The position numbers were made by a program, and so were the translations under genes. Below the pieces are notes generated by a model. It searched no databases. It saw nothing but the letters and a program-made list of their open reading frames with translations, and was not told the origin of the DNA. From assembly GCA_965661085.1 (NCBI GenBank), contig CBFIDA010000008.1:1-64000 (forward strand): a stretch of 64,000 nucleotides of DNA, read 5' to 3'. Shown piece after piece: positions 8,761 through 18,252 of this stretch (its first letter is position 1; each line of letters opens with the position of its first letter). This DNA is from CBFIDA01 sp965661085. Lineage in GTDB: Bacteria; Pseudomonadota; Gammaproteobacteria; Comchoanobacterales; Comchoanobacteraceae.

Positions 8761-9919
8761 ACTTCTGAAAAAAATTCAGTGCAATTTAGAACAAACGGTG
8801 TCTAAACAGCTGTGGCGTCAACTTGTGCCCCGAACAGCCCATGATGGGATCTATCTCAACCATCAAGGCAAAAAACTGATCAATTTTTCCAGCAATGATT
8901 ACTTGGGTCTGTCCCAACATCCCAAGGTGCTGGAGCAAGCCAAACAGGCTTTGAACCAATATGGCTTTGGCAGTGGTGCCGCACAAACCATTGGTGGTTA
9001 CACCGATGCTCATGCCGCACTTGAGCACGGCTTGGCCACCTTTTTGGGGGCACCGCAAGTGCGTTTGTTTTCGACAGGCTATATGGCAAATCTTGGGCTG
9101 ATCACCACCCTCATTCATCGTCATGATCATGTTTTTTCAGATCGCAGCAACCATGCCTCCATTCTTGATGCAATTTTGTATACAGGTGCCCACCACCATC
9201 GGTACGCTTCAAACAGCATGACACGTTTGCAAGACATGCTGGCCACCATCCATCACACAACACATCAAAAATGGATTGTTTCAGATACCGTATTCAGCAT
9301 GTCTGGTCATCACATCAATTATGCGCACATGGCAAATGTGGGGCAACAACACAACGCCACACTTTTATTGGATGATGCACATGGCTTTGGTGTGCTTGGA
9401 CGTAATGGCACGGGCATTGCCGCACATGTGGACTGGCAGCAGGATCACTTGGGAGCCTACACGATCACTTTTGGCAAGGCACTGGGCACCTTTGGTGCAT
9501 GCGTGGTTGGCAAGTCTCCCATCATCGAAGCATTGACCCAATATGCACGTAGTTTTTTATACACCACTGCCATGCCGCCCATGATGGCCGCCGCGACATG
9601 TGCCGCACTCCAATGCGTACAATCAGAACCTGAACATGTTGCTGCATTACAAACCAACATTGGCCACTTCATCACCATATGCAAAGCACTGAATCTCAAC
9701 ATCATCCCCTCAGAAACAGCCATTCAATGTTTGCCAATGCCTGACATTAAAACGGCAACACAATGTGCAACACATCTGCACAACCAAGGCTTTCATGTCC
9801 AAGCCATGCGCCCTCCAACTGTGCCCAAACCATGCATGCGCATCACACTGAATCGTTTGCACACACCATCCATGATTGACAAACTTCTGGAAACCTTACA
9901 TGCACAAACCCGCATTTAA
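8750..9919 (+). CDS. bioF: 8-amino-7-oxononanoate synthase
   Basis: PLP enzyme of the alpha-oxoamine synthase family that condenses pimeloyl-ACP (or -CoA) with alanine to give KAPA. The 389 residues show FSSNDYLGL (46-54), the PLP-stacking region near 110, LLLDDAHGFGVLG (205-217) and the Schiff-base lysine in TFGKALGTFG (K243). The start overlaps the last 11 bp of bioB and has no Shine-Dalgarno of its own, so translation is probably coupled to bioB. An earlier in-frame ATG at 8690 would add 20 residues not typical of the family. Confidence 0.96.
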   Translation: MTAELLKKIQCNLEQTVSKQLWRQLVPRTAHDGIYLNHQGKKLINFSSNDYLGLSQHPKVLEQAKQALNQYGFGSGAAQTIGGYTDAHAALEHGLATFLGAPQVRLFSTGYMANLGLITTLIHRHDHVFSDRSNHASILDAILYTGAHHHRYASNSMTRLQDMLATIHHTTHQKWIVSDTVFSMSGHHINYAHMANVGQQHNATLLLDDAHGFGVLGRNGTGIAAHVDWQQDHLGAYTITFGKALGTFGACVVGKSPIIEALTQYARSFLYTTAMPPMMAAATCAALQCVQSEPEHVAALQTNIGHFITICKALNLNIIPSETAIQCLPMPDIKTATQCATHLHNQGFHVQAMRPPTVPKPCMRITLNRLHTPSMIDKLLETLHAQTRI

Positions 9920-10601
9920 TCGGTATTTCATCACAGGCACCGACACTGAAATTGGCAAAACCATGGCAACAGCTGCCATGCTACATCATCTCAATCAACG
10001 CCATATCTCTTGCGTTGGCTTAAAGCCTGTGGCATCTGGCTGTGAGCGCACGCCTTCAGGCTTAATCAATGATGATGCACGGTGTTTACAACAACACAGT
10101 GCGCTTAAGCTTGAGATGAAAGATGTCAATCCCATTCGCTTTGAAAAGCCCATTGCCCCCCACATTGCTGCAGCCAATGAGGGCACAATCTTAACAGAAA
10201 CCATGATCCGTGATGCCATCACTGTGCCAACCTCGGCACAATGCACTTTGATAGAAGGGTTTGGCGGTTGGCATGTTCCGTTGAATGATACGACACTGAT
10301 GTCAGAAGTGGTGGCCAAGCATATGCCCCACGTCATTCTTGTTGTGGGACTGCGACTGGGTTGTCTCAATCATGCGCTCTTGAGTCAAGCGGCCATCCAG
10401 CGTAGCGGCTGTCACCTTGTTGGTTGGATTGCCAATCAACCCCAAAATCACTTGGATGCACAAGCTGCCAATCTTTCAACACTGAAAAATTGGCTTCAAG
10501 CACCCTTGTTGGGTTGTATCCCCTATTTCGAGGCCCCATGTCCAAAGGCAGCCGCACAACATCTGGATACTCATGTACTGGACAAAGTGCTACACATCTG
10601 A
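9900..10601 (+). CDS. bioD: Dethiobiotin synthetase
   Basis: ATP-dependent carboxylase that closes the ureido ring of DAPA to form dethiobiotin. The P-loop is GTDTEIGKT (13-21), followed by the VGLKPVASG substrate segment and the EGFGGWHVPL acidic loop (GAGG in most homologues). The product is 233 residues, close to the usual 225. The start at 9900 overlaps bioF by 20 bp; another ATG at 9876 is less likely. No bioC or bioH follows, so the pimeloyl-ACP-making genes lie elsewhere or are missing. Confidence 0.95.
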   Translation: MHKPAFNRYFITGTDTEIGKTMATAAMLHHLNQRHISCVGLKPVASGCERTPSGLINDDARCLQQHSALKLEMKDVNPIRFEKPIAPHIAAANEGTILTETMIRDAITVPTSAQCTLIEGFGGWHVPLNDTTLMSEVVAKHMPHVILVVGLRLGCLNHALLSQAAIQRSGCHLVGWIANQPQNHLDAQAANLSTLKNWLQAPLLGCIPYFEAPCPKAAAQHLDTHVLDKVLHI

Positions 10602-10671
10602 TGGCGACAATGGTCTGGCTTTCCTGAGTAAAAGACGGTATAGTTTGGATTATTTTTCATGGGGAACCAAC

Positions 10672-11616
10672 ATGCTCTTCAAATCTTTTATGGTTTTTCA
10701 AATCACACAATGCCCTGCCATCAACATTGAAAAAGCGCAGCAAGCACTTGAAGCCGAAAGCGCCCCCCTCAACATCAGCGCTCTTGAACAACTGCGCTGG
10801 ATGAGTCCATTTGGTTATGGCCATGAAGCGCTGGCACACAGCATTGGTGACAACATACTTTTGTGTGCCGAACGCGCACAAAAGGTGTTGCCTGCCAGCA
10901 TTCTTAATCAAAATGTCCAAGAAACAGCCGCAACCATTGCACATGCAGAAAATCGTCAAGTCTCTAAGCGTGAAATGGCCAGCATTCGTGAGCAAACGTA
11001 TGGCCAAATGCTCTCCAAAGCATTTGTGAAAAAAACGCATATCATGGCCTACCTTGACCTGAAACAAAAACGGTTGATTTTAGGCACCACCAACAAAGCA
11101 TTGGCCGATACCTTTTTGGACTTGCTCTTCAAAACCTTCAATGATCTTTGTCTTGCAAGATTGGACCCAACCCTGCCTGGTGGTATTGCCATGACAGGTT
11201 GGCTCAAAAACGATGATCTACCTGAACCTTTTACCCTTGCCTATGACTGTGAAGTGGTCGACTTGGAGGAAAAGCAAAGCAAACTGAAATTTAAAGGCAT
11301 GCCGCTGCAAGATCCAGACATCATTTCTCATTTGACACCATCCAGACAGGTTGCAAAATTAAGCATGATGATGGACGAAAAGTTGATGTTCACCCTCAAC
11401 CAAGATCTCAGCATTTCTGGCCTCAAATATTTAGAATTGCTGCAAACCAGTCGCAGTGAAATCGCGACAGACACCAAGGCGTCTGAGCTGGATGCAGATT
11501 TTGCCATTGCCTCCGACACCATCAACACCCTCATTGATGCTTTGGTGCACGCACTTGGCGGCATGCAAGCGACAACACAACCCCAAACACAAGCACTCGA
11601 AGCCGAAGTGCTATGA
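10672..11616 (+). CDS. rdgC: Recombination-associated protein RdgC
   Basis: RdgC forms a ring-shaped dimer on duplex DNA and modulates RecA. The 314-residue product follows the family from end to end: the N-terminal segment MLFKSFMVFQIT, the central block ILPASILNQ ... A (E. coli ILPSPVIKQ), and the C-terminal DADFAIASDTINTLIDALVHALGG. The start at 10672 has GGGGAA 8 nt upstream; a more distant in-frame ATG inside bioD is rejected. A TATAGT at 10639-10644 may be the -10. The gene is translationally coupled to rsfS by a 4-bp overlap. Confidence 0.93.
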   Translation: MLFKSFMVFQITQCPAINIEKAQQALEAESAPLNISALEQLRWMSPFGYGHEALAHSIGDNILLCAERAQKVLPASILNQNVQETAATIAHAENRQVSKREMASIREQTYGQMLSKAFVKKTHIMAYLDLKQKRLILGTTNKALADTFLDLLFKTFNDLCLARLDPTLPGGIAMTGWLKNDDLPEPFTLAYDCEVVDLEEKQSKLKFKGMPLQDPDIISHLTPSRQVAKLSMMMDEKLMFTLNQDLSISGLKYLELLQTSRSEIATDTKASELDADFAIASDTINTLIDALVHALGGMQATTQPQTQALEAEVL

Positions 11617-11978
11617 GAACCATCATGATTGATCCCACTACTCTCAAACAAAAGGCCATTGCGACACTTGAAGATTTCAAAGCGCGTGACATTTGCTGTC
11701 TTGACATCACATCTGTCACCGACCTCACCGATCATTTGATTGTCTGTTCTGCAACCAGTTCCCGGCATGCAAAAACATTGTCAGAACAAATCAAGCGCAC
11801 ATTTAAAGCCATATTGCCCAATACGCCCTATGCCGAAGGTGAAGCATATGGAGAATGGATCGTTGTGGATTTGCATGACGTCATCGTGCACATCATGCTG
11901 GAAGACGTTCGGGAACGCTATCAGCTCGAACAACTCTGGCGAACACTTTTGGATGAAAGCGCCAACACAGAAAGCTGA
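11613..11978 (+). CDS. rsfS: Ribosomal silencing factor RsfS
   Basis: RsfS (Iojap/YbeB family) binds protein L14 on the 50S subunit and blocks joining when nutrients are short. The 121-residue product shows the conserved segments LDITSVTDLTDHLIVCSATSS (read as two adjoining motifs), EGEAYGEWIVVDLHDVIVHIM and RERYQLEQLW. The ATG overlaps the rdgC stop as ATGA; an internal ATG at 11625 is a possible alternative. It heads the standard rsfS-rlmH-mrdA-rodA order. Confidence 0.95.
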   Translation: MRTIMIDPTTLKQKAIATLEDFKARDICCLDITSVTDLTDHLIVCSATSSRHAKTLSEQIKRTFKAILPNTPYAEGEAYGEWIVVDLHDVIVHIMLEDVRERYQLEQLWRTLLDESANTES

Positions 11979-11980
11979 TC

Positions 11981-12439
11981 ATGCATTTTTTAATTCGCGC
12001 CATAGGCGCCAACCCACCCAAATGGGTTCACGATGGTTTTCAACATTACCAATCCATGCTGCGCCCTCCATTCAAGCTTGACATCACATGCCACAAACCT
12101 TCGAAAGACCATCGTAAAATCGAAGCCACCCTCGAGGAATCCAAGCGACTGTTGGAAAATTTGCCACCGCAAGCGTTGACCCTTTGTCTTGATCCTCAGG
12201 GTCAATCATGGGACACAATGGGACTCGCAAAAAAAGTCCAAACTTGGCAGATGGACCACCGTACAATTGTATTGTTGATTGGGGGCGCACACGGCCATCA
12301 TCCCATGCTTCGTCAAACCGCAGATACAATCTGGTCGTTATCTCCGCTCACATTGCCTCACATGTTGGTGCGTCTCATCCTTGCAGAACACATTTACCGT
12401 TTATCCTCAATCTATCATGGTCACCCCTACCACAAATAA
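11981..12439 (+). CDS. rlmH: 23S rRNA (pseudouridine(1915)-N(3))-methyltransferase
   Basis: SPOUT-class methyltransferase that methylates pseudouridine 1915 in helix 69 of 23S rRNA. At 152 residues it is close to the E. coli length (155). The SAM-binding knot is visible as LLIGGAHGHHP, where most homologues read IGGADG or IGGPEG, and the C-terminal segment is LPHMLVRLILAEHIYRLSSI with a terminal GHPYHK. It starts 2 nt after rsfS. Confidence 0.95.
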   Translation: MHFLIRAIGANPPKWVHDGFQHYQSMLRPPFKLDITCHKPSKDHRKIEATLEESKRLLENLPPQALTLCLDPQGQSWDTMGLAKKVQTWQMDHRTIVLLIGGAHGHHPMLRQTADTIWSLSPLTLPHMLVRLILAEHIYRLSSIYHGHPYHK

Positions 12440-12447
12440 GCATTGTC

Positions 12448-14292
12448 ATGAACTCAACCAACAATTTAAAAAATCATAAACATGAATATGCGCATTTTCG
12501 AAAACGGCTTTTGATTGTTTTTCTCATCTGTGTGGCTGTCATTTTAATTTTGGTTGCAAGATTGTACCAACTCCAGGTTACCGAACATCACCATTTTACC
12601 GAGTTGTCACAAAAAAATCGTTTGAATGAAACACCCATTAAGCCAAGGAGGGGACGTATTTATGATCGGCACCATCGTCTCTTGGCCACCAATCGGTTGT
12701 CGTATGATCTGCAACTTCAACCCAATGAGACACGAGATGTCCCAACCACCATGGTGAAGCTACAGAAGCTGATTCACATGTCATCGCAGCAACTGGCACG
12801 CATTCAGAAACAATTTAAGAAACAAAAAGTCTTTCAACGCATCACTCTTAAAAAAAACCTCAGCGATGCGGAGGTTGCACGGGTTTACGCCCATCATTAT
12901 GCGCTGACTGGCATTCACGTTGTCTCACATTTTGTACGTCACTATCCCATGCAAACCGCCCTCACATCTGTACTGGGCTATTTGGCGCCAACACATGACC
13001 AAAAGCATCGCGACCACTTTGTGTGGCAAGGCAAGAACGGAATAGAACAATTTTATGAGTATGTGTTGCGGGGTGAAATGGGACATGATGCGATTGAGGT
13101 CAATGTTGCAGGATGGCCTCAGAAATCGGTTGGCCATGTCCCAGCCGTAGCAGGGCATGACATTGTCTTGACCATCGATGCAAAATTCCAACAACGCATC
13201 TATCAACTTTTAAAGCATGAGCAAGCTGCCGCAGTGGCAATTGACCCTCAAAATGGCGACATTCTCGCAATGGTCAGCCACCCTTCTTTTGACAACAATC
13301 TTTTTGCCTCAGGCATCGATCATCATACCTACCAAGCTTTGATACACGACACACACCTACCCCTCTTCAATCGTGCACTGAACGGACAATTTCCACCAGC
13401 CTCTGCCCTGAAGCCATTCATTGCCCTTGCAGCCTTGGAACAAGGCGTCATTGGCCCAACCGAAAAATTCAACGATACTGGCTCTTTCCGATTGCCGCAT
13501 ACACATCACATTTACAGAGATTGGGTGCGACATGGTCATGGACGTGGCCCCATTGACATTTCCCAAGCCATCGTTGTTTCTTCGGACACTTTCTTCTACA
13601 ATCTCGCAGTCAAAATGGGGATGCATCAGCTGGTACCCACTTTAAAACAATTTGGCTTTGGCCAACCCATTCAGTTAGACATGCATGTCCAGCACCATGG
13701 CATTCTGAGCACCCCTGCATGGAAAATGGCCCATCAAGGTCAGCCATGGTATACCGGTGACACGATCATTTCTTTCATTGGACAGGGCAACATGTTGACC
13801 ACTCCATTCCAAATGGCTCAGGCGACATCTCTTTTGGCCATGCGTGGTCATGGTTTTGAACCCCATTTCATTCACAGCATTGAAACATCAGACCATCATG
13901 CGTACGTCTACAAGCCCGTGCCACACCCCAAGATTCAAATCAAAAAACACATATGGGATCTGGTCATCAAAGCCATGCAAGGTGTGATTTTCAGCCCCAT
14001 GCCTGACAGAACCGGATGGAGATTTGGCCAACCCACATACACAACTGCAGGCAAAACTGGCACAGCCCAAGTTGTGCACGATGAACGCAAAAGACATCAA
14101 AGCAACATTGCTAGGCGATTCAGAGACCATTCTTGGTTCATCGCATTTGCACCCGTCAAAACACCAAAAATTGCGATTGCAGTCTTGTGTGAACACAGCA
14201 GTCAAGCTGCACGCATTGCCCGACACATCATGGATGCTTATTTGATCGACCATAAACCACAAAACCGTTTCAATCATACAGCGCATGCATGA
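12448..14292 (+). CDS. mrdA: Peptidoglycan DD-transpeptidase PBP2
   Basis: Class B penicillin-binding protein that cross-links wall peptides during rod elongation, working with RodA. The 614 residues comprise a cytoplasmic tail, one membrane anchor (about 20-38), a pedestal domain with RRGRIYDRHHRLLA (67-80) and the transpeptidase domain. Active-site motifs are SALK (S319-K322), SSD (378-380) and KTGT (536-539). The start at 12448 is taken because the membrane anchor follows directly; longer forms would run through rlmH in another frame. It begins 8 nt after rlmH. Confidence 0.96.
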   Translation: MNSTNNLKNHKHEYAHFRKRLLIVFLICVAVILILVARLYQLQVTEHHHFTELSQKNRLNETPIKPRRGRIYDRHHRLLATNRLSYDLQLQPNETRDVPTTMVKLQKLIHMSSQQLARIQKQFKKQKVFQRITLKKNLSDAEVARVYAHHYALTGIHVVSHFVRHYPMQTALTSVLGYLAPTHDQKHRDHFVWQGKNGIEQFYEYVLRGEMGHDAIEVNVAGWPQKSVGHVPAVAGHDIVLTIDAKFQQRIYQLLKHEQAAAVAIDPQNGDILAMVSHPSFDNNLFASGIDHHTYQALIHDTHLPLFNRALNGQFPPASALKPFIALAALEQGVIGPTEKFNDTGSFRLPHTHHIYRDWVRHGHGRGPIDISQAIVVSSDTFFYNLAVKMGMHQLVPTLKQFGFGQPIQLDMHVQHHGILSTPAWKMAHQGQPWYTGDTIISFIGQGNMLTTPFQMAQATSLLAMRGHGFEPHFIHSIETSDHHAYVYKPVPHPKIQIKKHIWDLVIKAMQGVIFSPMPDRTGWRFGQPTYTTAGKTGTAQVVHDERKRHQSNIARRFRDHSWFIAFAPVKTPKIAIAVLCEHSSQAARIARHIMDAYLIDHKPQNRFNHTAHA

Positions 14293-14435
14293 TGGCAAAC
14301 AGACACATGCATCACTGGCCTGATGCTTTCACATCGGTGAGAAAAAGTTTTATCGATTTCATGGTGGTGGCGTGTTAGGCTCTATGCACAAGCACTGAGG
14401 TTGTTGAAACCTCTTGACCACCATAGGTTTGCAAA

Positions 14436-15572
14436 ATGTTTTATCGCTGGCGTCTTATGCTCACCCGACCTCATCAATGGTTGCTTTGGCTTCAACAACA
14501 AATTTTCATCAAAATCGATCCACCACTTCTAGGCATGTTGATGTTGATGAGCCTGCTTGGCTGCATTTGTTTGTACAGCGCATCTGGCGCACACTGGCCT
14601 GTGCTGTGGCGGCAGTTCTTACGGCTGATCATTGGCTTTTCACTGCTTTTACTGGTTTGCCAAATTCCGCCCAGAATGTTGCACGCTGTTGCCCCCAAAT
14701 GTTACATCCTATCCATAGGCATGCTCGTGGCTGTACTCGTCATGGGATACATTGGCAAGGGCGCACAGCGGTGGATTGATCTTGGCTTATTTCATCTTCA
14801 GCCCTCTGAATTTGTCAAGCTTGCCATGCCAATGATGCTGGCCTGGCTGATGCATCATCGGCGACTGCCTCCCGATCTTTCAACCGTATCACAATCCTTA
14901 GCATGGATTACACTCCCGTTCTTTTTGATTGGCAAGCAGCCTGATCTGGGCACAGCAATGGTGGTTGCCATCGTGGGTTTGGGGGTGCTGGTATTTGCTG
15001 GTCTTCGACCAAAAATCATGCTCGCTGGTGGCACAGGCATGCTGATGCTCTGTCCACTTTTGTGGCACCATATGCACGCCTATCAAAAAAATCGTATTTT
15101 TACTTTTCTCAATCCAGAAAGAGACCCGCTTGGGTCTGGCTATCACATCATCCAATCTAAAATTGCAGTGGGCTCTGGTGGCATTTGGGGTAAAGGTTGG
15201 CTACATGGCACGCAGTCCCACCTAAACTTTTTACCAGAACACACCACAGATTTCATTTTTGCCGTGGTGGCAGAAGAATTTGGTTTGATGGGCTGCCTGC
15301 TGCTTTTGACATTGATCCTATCCATCACAGCCCGCATCTTTTACATCAGTCATCACGCCAACAGCACTTTCAATCGATTGCTATGCAGTGGACTTGGTGT
15401 GCTGTTTTTTTTATCCTGTATGATCAATATGGGTATGGTGCTCGGCTTATTGCCCATTGTTGGCATCCCTCTACCCTTGATCAGCTACGGTGGTTCAAAC
15501 TTGATGACAACGATGATTGGGTTTGGTATGATCATGTCGATTCATGCGCACAAGCGTTTGATTGATTCCTAG
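14436..15572 (+). CDS. rodA: Rod shape-determining protein RodA, SEDS glycosyltransferase
   Basis: Multi-pass SEDS-family polymerase of lipid II in the elongasome, the partner of PBP2. The 378-residue protein has about ten membrane segments. Conserved stretches include GKGAQRWIDLG, LQPSEFVKLAMP, KQPDLGTAM, the large periplasmic loop FLPEHTTDFIFAVVAEEFG with its catalytic-region acidic residue, and PLISYGGSNL near the end. The 143-bp gap after mrdA holds a small perfect hairpin (GAGGTT 14397-14402 with AACCTC 14408-14413) of unknown role. No T-run follows it, so it is not an obvious terminator. Confidence 0.95.
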   Translation: MFYRWRLMLTRPHQWLLWLQQQIFIKIDPPLLGMLMLMSLLGCICLYSASGAHWPVLWRQFLRLIIGFSLLLLVCQIPPRMLHAVAPKCYILSIGMLVAVLVMGYIGKGAQRWIDLGLFHLQPSEFVKLAMPMMLAWLMHHRRLPPDLSTVSQSLAWITLPFFLIGKQPDLGTAMVVAIVGLGVLVFAGLRPKIMLAGGTGMLMLCPLLWHHMHAYQKNRIFTFLNPERDPLGSGYHIIQSKIAVGSGGIWGKGWLHGTQSHLNFLPEHTTDFIFAVVAEEFGLMGCLLLLTLILSITARIFYISHHANSTFNRLLCSGLGVLFFLSCMINMGMVLGLLPIVGIPLPLISYGGSNLMTTMIGFGMIMSIHAHKRLIDS

Positions 15573-15602
15573 TAAGCGCGCACAACATTCTTGGAGATCT
15601 TT

Positions 15603-16550
15603 GTGCTTTCTTTCAAACCCATAAAATTGTTCCTCTTGTTTTGCATATGCTCGATGTCAACACTGTATGCACAACCATGGTGCCAAAACCCTGATGTGCT
15701 CTACTGGATGCATCATACATTGCATGCCAATTCGATAAAGCAACAGCAACTGTGCCACACTTTTGCCAAAGCACGGTGCAATGAAAAAATCATTGCTCTC
15801 ATGCATCATCCCTATGAGCACAAACCCTGGTCTTACTACAAAAAACACTTTGTCACCCCCAAACGCATCCAACAGGGCAAAAGGTACTTACGTCAGCATC
15901 CCCAGGCTTTCCAATCGGCTATGCATCGCTATCATGTGCCACCTTCAGTGATTGCGGCCATTCTTGGCATTGAAACCAACTACGGGCACAACATGGGCAA
16001 AGACTCGGCCATGGAGGCTTTGTTAACACTGGGTTTTTGCCAAAAAAAACGTGCTCAATTCTTTCAAAAAGAGCTGTCTGCATTGGTGCACTTGGCGCAT
16101 AACGACCATTTTTCATTGGCTGACATCAAAAGCTCCTATGCTGGCGCACTTGGCATTCCTCAATTCATGCCCAGCAATTATCACACTCTTGGCATAGCCT
16201 TTCACAAACTTGCTGGCTTAAATCTGTTTGATCATCAAGGTGATGCCATCATGAGCATTGGCCATTTTCTAGCGCAGCATGGCTGGCGTGCAGGTGGACC
16301 CATTTTTCATACCAGCTCTAAAAGACATGCAGCACAGGCTCTCAAATATCACCCCACACATGCCAAACTCCCCAAGCATACTCGACCTGACCAATTGCTG
16401 GGTACGTATCACCCAGATGATCGTGAAACCTATCAAATTTATCCAAACTTTCAAATTTTGATGCATTACAACCACAGCGCTCAATATGCCCTTGCAGTTG
16501 CGCTCTTGGCACAGGCCATTGCCCGCCCTAAGTTACAGCACCATGTCTGA
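15603..16550 (+). CDS. mltB: Membrane-bound lytic murein transglycosylase B
   Basis: Family GH103 lytic transglycosylase that cleaves the glycan strands of peptidoglycan. The GTG at 15603 has GGAG 6 nt upstream and opens directly into a signal peptide (about 1-23, ending in LYA-Q). No lipobox Cys is obvious at the cleavage site, so it may be soluble in the periplasm. The catalytic glutamate lies in AILGIETNYG (E124), followed by SSYAGALGIPQFMPSNY. At 315 residues it is slightly shorter than E. coli MltB. It follows rodA, as in Pseudomonas, and overlaps the next gene by 8 bp. Confidence 0.93.
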   Translation: MLSFKPIKLFLLFCICSMSTLYAQPWCQNPDVLYWMHHTLHANSIKQQQLCHTFAKARCNEKIIALMHHPYEHKPWSYYKKHFVTPKRIQQGKRYLRQHPQAFQSAMHRYHVPPSVIAAILGIETNYGHNMGKDSAMEALLTLGFCQKKRAQFFQKELSALVHLAHNDHFSLADIKSSYAGALGIPQFMPSNYHTLGIAFHKLAGLNLFDHQGDAIMSIGHFLAQHGWRAGGPIFHTSSKRHAAQALKYHPTHAKLPKHTRPDQLLGTYHPDDRETYQIYPNFQILMHYNHSAQYALAVALLAQAIARPKLQHHV

Positions 16551-18237
16551 GTTTCAACCTTTGACACAAGCGATTGAACACCACAAAATGGGCAACTGGG
16601 CTGAGGCAGAGAAAATTTATTGTGCACTGCTGCTTGAAGAACCCAACGATCCAGAAATCTTGCATCTCCTGGCCATTTTATACGGTCAAAACAACCAGTT
16701 GGAACGTGCTCAATTGCACATCAACCATGCACTCACCATGATACAACAACCGAGTTTTTTTGTGACCGCGGGCAACATTGCGCGTCAACGAAAAGACTGG
16801 AACCTGGCTGAACAACACTTTCACAAAGCACTCGCGCTGCATCCGAAGCATGCCACAGCACATCACAACTTGGCTGTGATGTACAGCCATCAAAAACGCA
16901 TGGATGATGCCATCAAGCACTTCAAACTGGCCATTGAACTCAAACCCAACTATGAAGAAGCCTATCTGAACCTTGGGGTGGCATACGCATCACATGGTAG
17001 GCTTGACTTGGCACTGACCACACTAAAAAAAGGCTGTCAAATCGATCCCAACCATCCTATATTGTGGTTGAACTACGCACAAATATGTCAAAAAGAAATG
17101 AAGTTGGATGCTGCCATTTCAGCTTATCAAAAAGCCATCAGTCTGAATCCAAAACATGCTGCCACGCATGATCTTTTGGGCACAGCATATGCACAACAAC
17201 AAAAATTGGATGAAGCATTTGATGCCTTTGTCATTGCACTGAAAATTGATCCGAAACATGCGCCTGCCATGCACAATTTGGCCAGCTTACATTTCCGCGA
17301 ACGACGTTTCGACAAAGCGTTAAAATACTGGTTGAACATGCTCAACGTTGCGCCAGACGCAGACACCCACTTCAACATTGCTGCATGTTATGAAAGTTTG
17401 AAACGCTGGCAAGCAGCCAAAACCTATCTGTTGTGTAGTTTAGCAGCCAGACCCGATCACATCCCCACTTTGATCAATCTTGCCAGCTGGCACATCAAAC
17501 ATGGTAAAACACAAGATGCCATCAACTTATATAAAAAAATCCTCAAACTGGATCCCAAGCATCCTCAAGTTTCCTTTGTGCTCAGTGCGCTGGAACAATC
17601 TGATGCAACTAATTTTAAGCGTGCCCCCGATGACTATGTCCAACATTTGTTCAATGCCTATGCCGATACGTTTGACAGCCATCTTCAAGACACACTGTCA
17701 TATCATGTCCCGCAATGCATTGAACAGTTGCTGCTTGAACATATCGCTCCTCATGGCCAGCTTCATGTGCTCGATCTTGGTTGTGGTACCGGTTTATGTG
17801 GTGAAAAATTACACCCATGGTGCAAACATCTCATAGGTGTTGATCTGTCTGATCAAATGTTACAACAGGCACGGAAAAAAAACATATATGATGCACTGAT
17901 TGAATCAGAAATCACAACCTACATGAAACAGGACCACACCTATGATCTGATTGTGGCTGGCGATGTGATGCCTTATTTTGGTGACTTACACGAGATTTTC
18001 ACCCATACACGACAATGTATGCAACATCATGGGTATTTCATTTTTACCATTGAATGTTCAGAGGGCCTCTATCCCTTTCAGCTCAGCACTTCTGCACGCT
18101 TCAAGCATGACCTGAACTACATTTTAGAAATCGCAACACAAGCATCCTGGCAACATATTGAACATCAGAGCATTGTCTCTCGTACCCAACACCATCAGCC
18201 GGTTAAGGGACACTTGATATGCCTACAAGCCAGTTAG
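16543..18237 (+). CDS. TPR-repeat protein fused to a class I SAM methyltransferase
   Basis: The first 370 or so residues are about ten tetratricopeptide repeats, with repeated units such as ALALHPKHATAHHNLAVMY and AIELKPNYEEAYLNLGVAY. The last 190 form a Rossmann-fold methyltransferase with motif I VLDLGCGTGLCG (about 409-420), an acidic motif II at GVDLSDQML and motif IV IVAGDVMPYFGDL. Similar TPR-methyltransferase fusions occur in several gammaproteobacteria, but I know of no assigned substrate. The gene overlaps mltB by 8 bp and is probably co-transcribed with the wall genes. The TPR half probably docks a protein partner (inference). Confidence 0.9.
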   Translation: MSEFQPLTQAIEHHKMGNWAEAEKIYCALLLEEPNDPEILHLLAILYGQNNQLERAQLHINHALTMIQQPSFFVTAGNIARQRKDWNLAEQHFHKALALHPKHATAHHNLAVMYSHQKRMDDAIKHFKLAIELKPNYEEAYLNLGVAYASHGRLDLALTTLKKGCQIDPNHPILWLNYAQICQKEMKLDAAISAYQKAISLNPKHAATHDLLGTAYAQQQKLDEAFDAFVIALKIDPKHAPAMHNLASLHFRERRFDKALKYWLNMLNVAPDADTHFNIAACYESLKRWQAAKTYLLCSLAARPDHIPTLINLASWHIKHGKTQDAINLYKKILKLDPKHPQVSFVLSALEQSDATNFKRAPDDYVQHLFNAYADTFDSHLQDTLSYHVPQCIEQLLLEHIAPHGQLHVLDLGCGTGLCGEKLHPWCKHLIGVDLSDQMLQQARKKNIYDALIESEITTYMKQDHTYDLIVAGDVMPYFGDLHEIFTHTRQCMQHHGYFIFTIECSEGLYPFQLSTSARFKHDLNYILEIATQASWQHIEHQSIVSRTQHHQPVKGHLICLQAS

Positions 18238-18252
18238 ACGACGCTCTCTGTC

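Noticed and set aside
14397..14413. Hairpin GAGGTT/AACCTC between mrdA and rodA as a terminator
   Set aside because: The stem is only 6 bp and no T-run follows; the two genes are expected to be expressed together.
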